NCBI RefSeq assembly: GCF_000382425.1
Contig: NZ_KB908305.1
Location: 1-64,000, forward strand
DNA length: 64,000 nt
Origin: Empedobacter brevis NBRC 14943 = ATCC 43319
GTDB lineage: Bacteria; Bacteroidota; Bacteroidia; Flavobacteriales; Weeksellaceae
Direction of reading: 5' to 3'
Below are positions 44,719-53,624 of the stretch, piece by piece. The position numbers and the translations under genes are program-made. Below the pieces are notes generated by a model. The model had not been told where the DNA came from. It saw nothing but the letters and a program-made list of their open reading frames with translations, and ran no database searches. Every line of letters starts with the position of its first letter. The first letter of the stretch is position 1.

Positions 44719-46705
44719 TTTGTGCTTTTTTACGTTTAGCATCTTGAATAAACAACAAAGCCTGAGCTAATCTTTGCTCTTTTGGATCATAAGATTGAAT
44801 ACTTGGTTTATCTCCAGTATGTTTAACCCATTCTTTGATTTTAGGCCATAAAATAACAGCCTCTTCCTCAGTCATATCAATTTTAGTCACATTAATTGTG
44901 TCCTGAATTGATTTTAAAACAGAAGTTGTTACGTTTTTTGATAATATTTCAAAAGCTTTCTGAAATGGATTAATCGTATCAATCAAATCAATGTTAATAT
45001 CATCTATATTCACAAAGCTTCCAGCCATTTTAATGAATTTTTTTGAACCTTGCTCTTCAACTTCTCCATTTTTAATCACAGAATCAACCACTACATATTG
45101 ACGAACTGCTTCTACATCTTCTTCACTTAGATCAGGATAAACTTCACGAATAATTCGAGGTATTAAAACTGTATTAATTACTTCAGGTTCTATATTTCCT
45201 GGCATAGCCTTAATCATCGTGTCATCTTGAAGAATACGAGCCTTTAGATCATTTAAATCACTTTCAATAATATCTTTAGCTCGTTGAGATTTAGGTTTCT
45301 TAAAGCCTTTAATTTTAATTGTATTTTCATCGTCATTTTCTAAATCGTCCTCTTCATCATCGTCCATTGGTTTGAACTTGAAGTTCGGCGCTAAGACTTG
45401 TTCCATCAACAGAGAAGCCGTAATTGCTTTTAGCATGTTATTTACTGATAATTTTACTTCATCATCCACTGCATCAGGCTGGGCAATTAAATTTGTAAAC
45501 TGAGCATGTGTTTTATTGTTACTATCTCGCGTAGCACGACCAATAATTTGAATAATCTCAGTTAATGAACCTCTATACCCAATTGTTAAAGCATGCTGAC
45601 AAAACGGCCAATCAAAACCTTCTTTTGCCATTCCTAATGCAATAATCATATCGATATCTTCAGGTGTTTTTACTCCACGTAAATATGCTGTTATTTTATC
45701 TCTATCTTTAGGGTTATCATTAACTAAATCAGCTATTTTTAAAATTTTTCCTGATCGCTTACTTTTTACAAATAAAACTCCAGTTTCTGTATCTTGATAT
45801 TCTAATTCTCCTAAACAATCAATGATATGATTTACTTCTTCTAATTTATCTTTTGAAGATTCAGCAGAATTTACACTTGGTATATGAATAATAGTTTTGA
45901 GATTTTCGTCCAAGATTTCTTCTAATGCAGACATTCCTCTTTCATCATCGTGTTTATAGTATCTTCCACGATAAAAATGATAACCAATTCCTAAAGATTT
46001 TAAATATTCATATCCATTTAATTGATCGTAATAATTATAGGTTACTTTGATAAACTTTTCTTCATCTTCAGGTAATAATACTGGTACACTATCTCCTCTA
46101 AAATAAGAACCAGTCATTGCCACAATGTGCGCATTTGATTTTTCCATAATCTTACGCATTACATTTCCTAATATGTTGTCTCCATCAGCAGAAACGTGGT
46201 GAAACTCATCAATTGCTATCAAACAATTATTAAAATCAGTTTCAGTCAATCCTTCAAAAGCAAAACGTAAAGTAGCGTGTGTACAAATTAATATTTTCTC
46301 TTCCGATTGCATAAAATCTTTGAATGCCTGAACTTTACTTTTATCACTTCCAGGAGAACATAAATTATACTTTAGATTTAAGTCCCAATCAGCAAAGAAT
46401 CCATATTTTGAAAGTTCAGTTGGAGCAAAAGAATTTCCAATAGATCTTTCTGGAACAGCAACAATTACTTTTTTTATTCCTTGATTAATTAATTTATCTA
46501 AAGCTAAAAACATCAAAGCTCTTGATTTTCCTGAAGCAGGAGGAGCTTTTAATAATAAGTATTGTGCAGAACGTGCTTCAAATGCTTTTTCTTGCATTTC
46601 ACGCATTCCATATTCATTTGTAGATTTACTTTGTCCAGTCTGTTTATAATTAACATTGACTAGATTAATTGGTTGTTTATAGTTGTTTGTTGTATTGGTT
46701 TCCAT
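44711..46705 (-). CDS. DEAD/DEAH-box SF2 helicase
   Basis: This 664-residue protein has Walker A APPASGKSRALMFLALD (about residue 52), motif Ia IVAVPERSIGNSF, Walker B LIAIDEFHHVSADGDN (about 160), motif III VAMTGSYFRGD, motif V ITAYLRGVKTPEDIDMIIALGMAKEGFDWPFC and motif VI EIIQIIGRATRDS (about 387). A long C-terminal region (about 430-664) has no recognised domain. The start overlaps nothing; 262 nt separate it from the AlbA_2 gene. It resembles the motor subunits of type I/III restriction systems. Confidence 0.9.
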   Translation of the reverse strand: METNTTNNYKQPINLVNVNYKQTGQSKSTNEYGMREMQEKAFEARSAQYLLLKAPPASGKSRALMFLALDKLINQGIKKVIVAVPERSIGNSFAPTELSKYGFFADWDLNLKYNLCSPGSDKSKVQAFKDFMQSEEKILICTHATLRFAFEGLTETDFNNCLIAIDEFHHVSADGDNILGNVMRKIMEKSNAHIVAMTGSYFRGDSVPVLLPEDEEKFIKVTYNYYDQLNGYEYLKSLGIGYHFYRGRYYKHDDERGMSALEEILDENLKTIIHIPSVNSAESSKDKLEEVNHIIDCLGELEYQDTETGVLFVKSKRSGKILKIADLVNDNPKDRDKITAYLRGVKTPEDIDMIIALGMAKEGFDWPFCQHALTIGYRGSLTEIIQIIGRATRDSNNKTHAQFTNLIAQPDAVDDEVKLSVNNMLKAITASLLMEQVLAPNFKFKPMDDDEEDDLENDDENTIKIKGFKKPKSQRAKDIIESDLNDLKARILQDDTMIKAMPGNIEPEVINTVLIPRIIREVYPDLSEEDVEAVRQYVVVDSVIKNGEVEEQGSKKFIKMAGSFVNIDDINIDLIDTINPFQKAFEILSKNVTTSVLKSIQDTINVTKIDMTEEEAVILWPKIKEWVKHTGDKPSIQSYDPKEQRLAQALLFIQDAKRKKAQNG

Positions 46706-46782
46706 TTATTTATATTTTTATACTAATCATTAAAAGTTTTCTCTTTCTTTTAAATCTAGTTGTAATAATTCTAATACATCTC

Positions 46783-46964
46783 ATCAAATAAAAATATATT
46801 GATTATGAGTTATTTATACTTATAAAGTAGCTTTTTATCAAATAGCCATCAAATAAGATTTCTCCTGAACCAGTAAAAAATCAAATAACCATCAAATAAA
46901 AAATTACTGTTTATCAGCTTGTTACGTTTAAAAATAACGTTTTTATCAAATGACCATCAAATAA
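46783..46964 (-). promoter_or_regulatory. Operator-like tandem repeats upstream of helicase
   Basis: Three copies of a 20-bp site, ATCAAATRRCCATCAAATAA on the plus strand, lie at 46837-46856, 46880-46899 and 46945-46964, and a half site at about 46783. Each site is itself a direct repeat of ATCAAAT with an 11-bp period, about one helical turn. They fill the gap between the AlbA_2-type gene and the helicase gene, so they may be operators for that regulator. Confidence 0.6.
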
Positions 46965-46967
46965 GAT

Positions 46968-48412
46968 TTATGCCCAATATGGAATATATTTTGTGTATTT
47001 ACGAGATTTATTTTCAGGATCTTCTAATTTAATAACTCCATCTTCTAGAGCATCCTTAATAATTCGGGATGCAATAGCTGCATTTTGATCTTCAATTTTA
47101 AAACGATCACGTAAAGATTGATTAGTCATTTTATCATTTGATACATATCTTAAACAAGCATGTTGGTAACAAGCTCGGATTTTTTCTTTTTTATCTAAAT
47201 CATTTAAAGTTTTATAAGAATATATTGTTACCCTTGTCTTATTTTCTACAACAATAACACTTATTGGAGGTAATTGATATAGTTCATTATAAAAAAGACT
47301 TTATCCATACCAGATCCTTTTTCTTCACAGAATCCCATTCTTCTCATTAAATCAGCTAATTTATCATTTCGAGAATTATAAGCGTCAATAAAACGATCAG
47401 GATTAACAATAGGTTCTCCTGGATTAGTAAACTCAATACGATCTGTAAAAATTTCAATCATTGGAAAACCTTTACTATTCAAATCTTGATGTATTAATAA
47501 GTTAGCAACCAATTCACGAATAGCTATTTCAGGGTACATTCTTGATTCTGTTCTGAGTGCTTTACCAATCTCCTCATTAGCTGGTAATTGCCCATTAATC
47601 CAAGTAACTAGACCTTCAAATCCAAGAACATAACCTTTAGCACCTATCTGTTCACGTTCAGTTTCGACTTTATTTGTCCCCTTATAAACAATTACTCTGA
47701 CAGACTTTCGCTCAACTGATTCAAAATCTTTTAATTCCTTAGCAAATAATAAAGCTCCAAGATTTGTGATTGCATATTTTGAATGAATTTTTACAACAAT
47801 GTTATCTTCCATCAATTTTTCAATCACTCCTTTTTGAGTATTAGGGAATGGAATCTTCATTAAATCAAAATATGTTTCTGTACTTAAAAGTCTTATTACA
47901 TCTGAAGTACTTAATCCATCTTTCGCAATTTCCATTTCATATGGCTTTCCAGTATTTCTCCATATTTTAGCTTGTTTTTCGGGAAATTCATTCAATAGTT
48001 TAGTATAACTACCCACCCTAATATAAGATTTATGAAAGAACTCTACTGGCTGTGTTTTAGCTGCAGGAATTATAAAAAGTGAAATATGTTTATCATTATA
48101 ATCAAACTCGTAAATTTGAAAATCAATACGAGGTTTTAACCTTGTAATTAGCCACATCTCTAGCTCTTCTTTACCTTTTGTATGAGATTTCGCTTTAAAA
48201 GTTGTACCTATAATATTGTGAGTACCATCTTCAATACCAAAAACTAAATAACCAAATTCTTTTTTCAAAATAGATGCACTATTTGATAAAGCAGAAATGC
48301 GTTCCCCTATTTCTTCTCGTGTATGGAAATTATGTTTAAATTCTAACCATTCCGCTTCTTGAGTTTGTTGAACTAAATCTTCAAGAAGTTTTACTAAATC
48401 ATTTTCATTCAT
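46968..48412 (-). pseudogene. AlbA_2 / HATPase_c_4 putative transcriptional regulator, frameshifted near the C-terminus
   Basis: ATG 48412 starts MNENDLVKLLEDLV. The AlbA_2 (Schlafen-like) domain has AEWLEFKHNF and FGYLVFGIEDGTHNIIG; the ATPase-like domain has YPEIAIRELVANLLIHQD and EEKGSGMDK. The frame stops at 47261 (...NYINYLQ). In another frame, the sequence continues FYNELYQLPPISVIVVENK and a winged helix (YVSNDKMTNQSLRDRFKIEDQ) to TAA at 46968. Restoring one T in the T6 run near 47297 would join them. It overlaps nothing downstream; its 5' end overlaps the methylase stop region if an earlier start is used. Confidence 0.75.
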
Positions 48413-48437
48413 ATCAATATGGTTATATTTTTTTCTA

Positions 48438-51128
48438 TTATTTCTTCGTTGTTTTCTTTTTAGGTTTCGCAAACAAAGTTTCTTTCGTTGTCATTTCGTC
48501 ATAGAGTTTGAAAAGATACTCTAATCGCTCTTCATCTGAATAAAACGGAGCTAAACGATAAATTTGCTCTATTGCCAAATCCAATTCTTTGTGTGCTTGT
48601 TTTAGTCCACTTGGCATTGTTTCTGGATTATACATCCACGCCATTGTTTTTTCTGGATACTTGGCACGCTCGTCTAATATTGCAAATACATATTGATTGA
48701 TCGTTTCCTTTTTCTTTTCACTTAATGTTGGAAAAGGAAAAGTATTGTAACATAGTTTTGCAGAATAACGATAATCAGTTTTTAACTTACCACCTACTGC
48801 GTCTACCCAAATCATATGCATTTTTGAATGTAATACGCCGAATAGCCAAGGTTGGGCGTCAGAAATGATCATACATAAATTAGTTGAGATATTATCTTTT
48901 GATAAAAAATCAATAGGAATATATCTTCTCCTTTCAGAGGATACACTTGGGATTATAATAAAATCTTTTTCAGTATTTTGTGTTATTTGAGCAAAAAGAT
49001 GTGGAATATCAGCTAATTTAGGTCTTGATGATTTGTTTCTTGTCACTCTAATTTTATCAAAAATATTTTTTAACTCATCAATTTTATTTAACTCATCAAA
49101 ATCCTCATTCTCAAACCACAAACACCATCTTTCAATACCATTAATTAATTCTGTTGAACCAATTACTTTTTTAAAATATTTTTTTGTTAATGGATTATTT
49201 AAAATTAATTCTTCTTTTTCATCGGGAGTAAATAATAAATTACCTCCATCAGCAGGCATATTCCCAAAATTCATTGAGGGAAAATTTGATATAGATTTAT
49301 TTTGCTGTCCAATAAAAATATTATTTCCATCAATTAAATATGAATTAATGTTTTTAACTTCTTTAGCAATAGATTCTGTAAAAATATATTTTGGGTTGGT
49401 TGAATAATTTCTTAATCCAACAATAATTACCGTTACACCAGCATTACCTTTGGCATTATTTATCCATTTGAATGATTGGTAAGCAAAACCAATTTCTAAT
49501 TTATCTGTCAAAATACGTGGCCAAGTCAATGCGACTAATAATCCTTGGCAAATAGAATTTGTAGAGACAAAAGCTAACTGCGCATTGATCTCTTCAATAT
49601 ATTTAGCTCCTTTATAAAACCAAATCGAAACATAATCTAAACTTTTGTAGTCTTTTTTAAAAACCAATTCCATATCCGATTTTTGCTCTGTATCTTGGTT
49701 TCTACTACCTAAATACGGAGGATTACCAATGATATAGATTTCGTCGTTTTCTTTTTTAGGACAAGCAATTTCCCAATCTACACGAGCTGCATTACCAGCT
49801 GTTATGTTTCCACTTTCTTTAAGCGGTAAAATAGGATTCGATTTTCCGTAATCTAACAATTCCAACTCAAATACCTGATTCATTTGATGTTCGGCTAACC
49901 AAAGTGAAAGAATCGCCATTTCGTGTGCAAAATCTTTGATCTCAATTCCGTAGAATTGAGATAATTTGATTTCAGAAAAATAAATTTTACGTTGAGTTGC
50001 ATTCAGATCCAATAATTCTTTGATAATCTGAATTTCGAGATTTCGTAATTCCTTGTACGTAATAATTAAGAAGTTTCCACTACCACACGCTGGATCGAAA
50101 AATTTAATTTTTCCTAATCTGTTCAATAAAGCTTCTAACCCTTTTATTTTCCCTTTATTTTTTTCTAATTCATCATACAATTCATCTAAGAATAAAGGTT
50201 TGATTAACTTCAGAATATTGACAACCGAAGTATAATGCATTCCCAAATTATTACGTTCGGATGGATCTGCAACTGCTTGAATCATCGAACCAAAAATATC
50301 AGGATTAATTTCGGACCAATCTAATTCACCAGAGTCCAAAAGAATTTGACGTGCTTTAGTCGAAAATTTAGGACATTGAATATCATCACGAAATAAACCA
50401 CCATTTACATACGGAAATTTATCAAAATAAGGTTCAAAGCTTCCTTTTCCTTCTGGTGTATTTAACTTTTTGAAAAGTGTTGTTAAAAATAAATCAACAT
50501 CAGAACCATCTTTCTTTGTGTTATTTGCAAGAGACTCTGTAAAAATACTTTTCACTTCAAAAATCCCAGTATCTTCCGCAAAAAAACAAAACAACAATCG
50601 TGATAAAAAGATATTAAGTTGATGACTTCCTTGCGCTATCCAATGAGGATTATCAACCACCAAAATATCATATAATTCTCCTAATTTATAGGCAGCATCA
50701 CGATCTAATTTATTATCATTACTAACTCTGTAAATCTCAGCACCAGAAAGTGGCAAGAAAAAATCAGTCTGTTCTCCCAACTGTTCAATTGAGAACTCTT
50801 TATTATTTCCTAATTTGGTATCAACAGCTAAAACATCTTTAAAATCAGTTACAACAATAAAACGAGGTTTTTGTTTCTTGATTTTTTCATCTTTTGCTAA
50901 TTCGTCGATTAGGTTTAATAAGTTAGCCTGTTTTTCTACTTTGAAAAATATTTTTCCTTTATAAAATAATTCTCCATCAATTTTAGAAAGGTTATAATCT
51001 CCTTTTTTAAGACGTGTGATTGTTGTTTTAGAAAGTCCAAATGATAACAAAAACTCATAAATAAAGTTTTCTTGCTCAATGTTTTGAGATAAAGTATGTA
51101 GATTTTGTTGAATTTCTGATTTTTTCAT
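48438..51128 (-). CDS. MmeI-family class I DNA methyltransferase (N6-adenine type)
   Basis: This 896-residue protein has SAM motif I FFDPACGSGNFLIITYKEL (about residue 346) and catalytic motif IIGNPPYLGS (about 470), followed by a target-recognition-like region and the C-terminal helices. The N-terminal 120 residues (RLKKGDYNLSKIDGELFYKGKIFF...RFIVVTDFKDVLAVD) resemble MmeI-like proteins, but I see no D...E-x-K nuclease motif. So it is probably a methylase only. It leads the minus-strand operon of island defence genes. Confidence 0.88.
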   Translation of the reverse strand: MKKSEIQQNLHTLSQNIEQENFIYEFLLSFGLSKTTITRLKKGDYNLSKIDGELFYKGKIFFKVEKQANLLNLIDELAKDEKIKKQKPRFIVVTDFKDVLAVDTKLGNNKEFSIEQLGEQTDFFLPLSGAEIYRVSNDNKLDRDAAYKLGELYDILVVDNPHWIAQGSHQLNIFLSRLLFCFFAEDTGIFEVKSIFTESLANNTKKDGSDVDLFLTTLFKKLNTPEGKGSFEPYFDKFPYVNGGLFRDDIQCPKFSTKARQILLDSGELDWSEINPDIFGSMIQAVADPSERNNLGMHYTSVVNILKLIKPLFLDELYDELEKNKGKIKGLEALLNRLGKIKFFDPACGSGNFLIITYKELRNLEIQIIKELLDLNATQRKIYFSEIKLSQFYGIEIKDFAHEMAILSLWLAEHQMNQVFELELLDYGKSNPILPLKESGNITAGNAARVDWEIACPKKENDEIYIIGNPPYLGSRNQDTEQKSDMELVFKKDYKSLDYVSIWFYKGAKYIEEINAQLAFVSTNSICQGLLVALTWPRILTDKLEIGFAYQSFKWINNAKGNAGVTVIIVGLRNYSTNPKYIFTESIAKEVKNINSYLIDGNNIFIGQQNKSISNFPSMNFGNMPADGGNLLFTPDEKEELILNNPLTKKYFKKVIGSTELINGIERWCLWFENEDFDELNKIDELKNIFDKIRVTRNKSSRPKLADIPHLFAQITQNTEKDFIIIPSVSSERRRYIPIDFLSKDNISTNLCMIISDAQPWLFGVLHSKMHMIWVDAVGGKLKTDYRYSAKLCYNTFPFPTLSEKKKETINQYVFAILDERAKYPEKTMAWMYNPETMPSGLKQAHKELDLAIEQIYRLAPFYSDEERLEYLFKLYDEMTTKETLFAKPKKKTTKK

Positions 51129-51236
51129 TAATAGTTAGTTGTTAACTTATCGGTATATTGATTTCAAATTTACGGAAAATCTTGGAGAGCAAATGATTTT
51201 GATAATTTATTAAATTTACAATTAAACGCTAATACA

Positions 51237-51851
51237 ATGAATAAAAGACTGAAACTAATTGAAGAAATCACACAACGAAGTGAATCTAAAGATTGGGCAA
51301 ATGCAAAAAATGAATGGTCTTTCTTACATATCTATTATTCGGATGAAACTCAACAATGTTTATGTACACAGCAAATACATAATATCTGTGTGATAAAAAA
51401 TAAAATTAATGGAGTTATTACTGAAGTTGGAAATAAATGTGTAAATCAATTTTTAGGAATAACTACTGGTGACAACATATTAAAATCAATACAGCATCTA
51501 AGAAAAGATAAACAAAATAGCTTAAATATGTTTGCATTAGATTATTTATTAAAAAACAATGTGATAACTACAAAAGATTATGATTTCTATAAAAACATTA
51601 GATTAAAAAGATATCTAAGTCAAGGCAGATTAAAATGGAAGTTAGATATCAACCAAAAGTTCACAAATTTTACTAGTTATGAATTCACAAAAAAACTTCA
51701 AAAAATAAATGATTTGATTGAAAAGATGACAGTCCAAAATCACAATACCGATTTTATCAAAAGTGTAAAAGAAAATTTCATCTCATATGGGAAAATTACT
51801 GAAAAACAACGAGATGCTTTAAATAATATTTATAAACAATATAATACCTAA
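51237..51851 (+). CDS. Cys-rich hypothetical protein
   Basis: This 204-residue protein is divergent from the methylase. It has CLCTQQIHNICVI and EVGNKCVNQFL (about residues 40-70), a C-x-C...C...C layout that suggests a zinc ribbon. The C-terminal half is basic and helical (FISYGKITEKQRDALNNIYKQY). The pattern resembles small phage or mobile-element DNA-binding proteins, but I cannot name a family. Confidence 0.65.
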   Translation: MNKRLKLIEEITQRSESKDWANAKNEWSFLHIYYSDETQQCLCTQQIHNICVIKNKINGVITEVGNKCVNQFLGITTGDNILKSIQHLRKDKQNSLNMFALDYLLKNNVITTKDYDFYKNIRLKRYLSQGRLKWKLDINQKFTNFTSYEFTKKLQKINDLIEKMTVQNHNTDFIKSVKENFISYGKITEKQRDALNNIYKQYNT

Positions 51852-51899
51852 TAGTAAATATTTAATTATTTTTACATCATTAAAATAGTAATTACGTAT

Positions 51900-52034
51900 G
51901 CGTAAGCTATCGTTTTGGTTAAACTGAAATTGCGACCTTCATTTGACAACCAATCAGCGATAGGCTTACGCCCATGTCTATATATGGCGTGGGCTAAGTC
52001 TTTCTGGTTGTCAGGCCGTCGCAAGCCTCAGTTT
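51900..52034. ncRNA. Highly structured element with alternative folds
   Basis: Four pairings are visible. A 51900-51912 (GCGTAAGCTATCG) with 51958-51971; B 51921-51936 with 52018-52034; C 51944-51952 (TGACAACCA) with 52005-52013; D 51965-51974 with 51990-51998. B, C and D nest into one long hairpin; A crosses B and C and overlaps D. The segment is more GC-rich than its surroundings and has no ORF. It may be a structured RNA, a riboswitch-like leader for the gene at 52080, or an origin-type DNA structure. Confidence 0.45.
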
Positions 52035-52079
52035 TAGAAATGTATTTAGTTCCACGCTACTTTTTAAACTTCAAAAGAC

Positions 52080-52292
52080 ATGGAAAACAATGAGATTAAT
52101 TCAATTCACGATTTAGATAAATTTTTCAAAGAAGCAGAATCAGAACAAGAAGAAAGAAATTTCAGTCTAAAAGTGAATAAAAAATCACATCAAATGTTGA
52201 AAATACTTTCTTTAAAAACGGGGCTACCTATGAGAGATTTAGTTTCATTATTAATTGAAAATTACTACAACGAAAAAATTAGAAATCAGTAA
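52080..52292 (+). CDS. Small RHH-like protein
   Basis: This 70-residue protein has an acidic N-terminus and a C-terminal NFSLKVNKKSHQMLKILSLKTGLPMRDLVSLLIENYYNEKI, which fits a strand-helix-helix (ribbon-helix-helix) DNA-binding fold. It starts about 45 nt after the structured element at 51900-52034 and could bind or be controlled by it. Such proteins often act as mobilization accessory or partition factors. Confidence 0.65.
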   Translation: MENNEINSIHDLDKFFKEAESEQEERNFSLKVNKKSHQMLKILSLKTGLPMRDLVSLLIENYYNEKIRNQ

Positions 52293-52318
52293 TTTTATAC
52301 TACCTAAACAATATTCTT

Positions 52319-52933
52319 ATGAAAGAAATTTGGTTTATTCGACATGGAGAATCTATGGCTAATGCTGGATTTAAGACTACCAATCATGCCACAATTTCAT
52401 TAACTGAAAAAGGAAAAGAACAAGCGATTAAGGTTTCTGAAGAAATTACAAAAAAACCTGATCTTATCGTTTTGAGTAAATTTTCGAGAACTCACGAAAC
52501 TGCTGATCCGACTTTTAAAAAGTTTAATGGAACGAAAATAGAAATTTTGAATTTGCATGAATACAATTATTTAGCTGAAGATCGTTGTATTGACTTAACT
52601 CCGAAAGAACGTAAACCCTTAGTAGAAGACTATTTTAATCGTTGCGATGCAAATTTTGTAGATGGAATTGGAGCTGAATCCTTCGTTGAGTTTCATCGTC
52701 GAATTATTGCTTCTTTAAAAGAATTAGAAACTAAAAAAGATGAATTTATTGTTGTTTTTACGCATGGTAATGTGATGCGCTTGATTTGGCAATTCATAAC
52801 TGAGAATCCTCAATCAATAGATGATTCAACAATGAAAGATTTTTATCGTTTAACGAAATCGTTGGCTATTCCGAATACTAAAATAATCAAAACTACTTTT
52901 GATAAAAATGGATGGAACATCTTTGAAATATGA
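52319..52933 (+). CDS. Histidine phosphatase family protein (PGAM-like)
   Basis: This 204-residue protein has the phosphohistidine motif IWFIRHGESMANAGF (about residues 4-18), a second catalytic His in VVFTHGNVMRLIW (about 145), and SKFSRTHETADPTF. It would dephosphorylate a small molecule or protein. On this island it is coupled to an unknown protein, overlapping it by about 26 nt if that gene starts at ATG 52908. It may be part of an accessory or defence cassette. Confidence 0.85.
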   Translation: MKEIWFIRHGESMANAGFKTTNHATISLTEKGKEQAIKVSEEITKKPDLIVLSKFSRTHETADPTFKKFNGTKIEILNLHEYNYLAEDRCIDLTPKERKPLVEDYFNRCDANFVDGIGAESFVEFHRRIIASLKELETKKDEFIVVFTHGNVMRLIWQFITENPQSIDDSTMKDFYRLTKSLAIPNTKIIKTTFDKNGWNIFEI

Positions 52934-53492
52934 TTTTTATACCAAAAAGAAACTTGAATCTGAATTTTTAAAAGATTTAGGTTTCTCTCAAGATTTTATT
53001 CAGAAGAACCTTAATGAATACAAGATTTCAATTGAAAAAATAATATTCGATTTATTGGATTTAGAATATAAATCTGACTATTTAGATCATCACATTTTTA
53101 TTCTCGAAGAAGATGTTATTCGACTTTATGACTACTCGCACACCAGTGATCAAACGAATGATTTGAAAATAATTGAAACAATTACCCAAAGTACTAACTC
53201 AAAATCATTTCCAGTAATTCTTATTTACATTGATAGTTATATGTTTTATGATGAAATATATTCATACAACGATGTTGAAGATGAATATTATGACGATTAT
53301 TTACTAAAATATGTAAAAGAAAAACTCTCAATTTTCTTTGAAAATGAAGCACCAGATTTCAAGAGCATTAACTCATTTTTGATCAAAATTATTCATTCTT
53401 TCATCGGTTTCATCACACTTAAAGAAGAGATTGAGTATTTTGAAATAAAAGAAGCCGTTAATTTTGCAATCGATGAATCATTAGGATTATAA
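52908..53492 (+). CDS. Hypothetical protein overlapping the phosphatase gene
   Basis: From ATG 52908 the protein has 194 residues (MDGTSLKYDFYTKKKL). It overlaps the phosphatase 3' end by 26 nt, so the two are coupled. It is acidic and rich in Tyr and Asp (YNDVEDEYYDDYLLKYVKEKL). No family is recognised. It is the last island gene before the tmRNA. Confidence 0.65.
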   Translation: MDGTSLKYDFYTKKKLESEFLKDLGFSQDFIQKNLNEYKISIEKIIFDLLDLEYKSDYLDHHIFILEEDVIRLYDYSHTSDQTNDLKIIETITQSTNSKSFPVILIYIDSYMFYDEIYSYNDVEDEYYDDYLLKYVKEKLSIFFENEAPDFKSINSFLIKIIHSFIGFITLKEEIEYFEIKEAVNFAIDESLGL

Positions 53493-53495
53493 AAA

Positions 53496-53530
53496 ATAAA
53501 AGGAAGAAAAATATTTTTTTTCTCCCTTTA
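53496..53530 (-). terminator. Possible replacement terminator for ssrA, within the island
   Basis: TAAAAGGAAGAAAAA and TTTTTTTCTCCCTTTA form an imperfect symmetrical stem 72-107 nt downstream of the tmRNA 3' end, on island DNA. Confidence 0.45.
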
Positions 53531-53601
53531 TTAATTTTTTTTGATAATTGGGTGCAAAACCGGGATTAAACGATTTAATTCGTTGATTATCAGCATTGTT
53601 T

Positions 53602-53624
53602 GTGGAGCTGGCGGGATTCGAACC
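53602..53624. repeat. attR: tmRNA 3' end at the right junction
   Basis: This is identical over 23 bases to 36938-36960 and is part of the intact ssrA gene. The 16,664-bp offset gives the island length. Confidence 0.9.

Larger units (their letters stand above)
36938..53624. mobile_element. Integrated mobilizable island in ssrA, about 16.7 kb
   Basis: Flanking 23-bp repeats of the tmRNA 3' end, a tyrosine integrase reading away from the left repeat, DUF3853, a RecA-like ATPase and a MobV relaxase define an integrative mobilizable element. It has no conjugation gene set of its own. Cargo includes AbiH, a methylase/AlbA_2/helicase/GIY-YIG operon, a histidine phosphatase and unknown genes. The intact tmRNA is retained at the right end. 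Confidence 0.85.

Noticed and set aside
46783-46964. CRISPR array
   Set aside because: Units are only 20 bp, spacing is unequal (43 and 65 bp), and no cas genes are nearby.
51900-52034. Retron msr-msd RNA
   Set aside because: No reverse transcriptase gene is present within the island.
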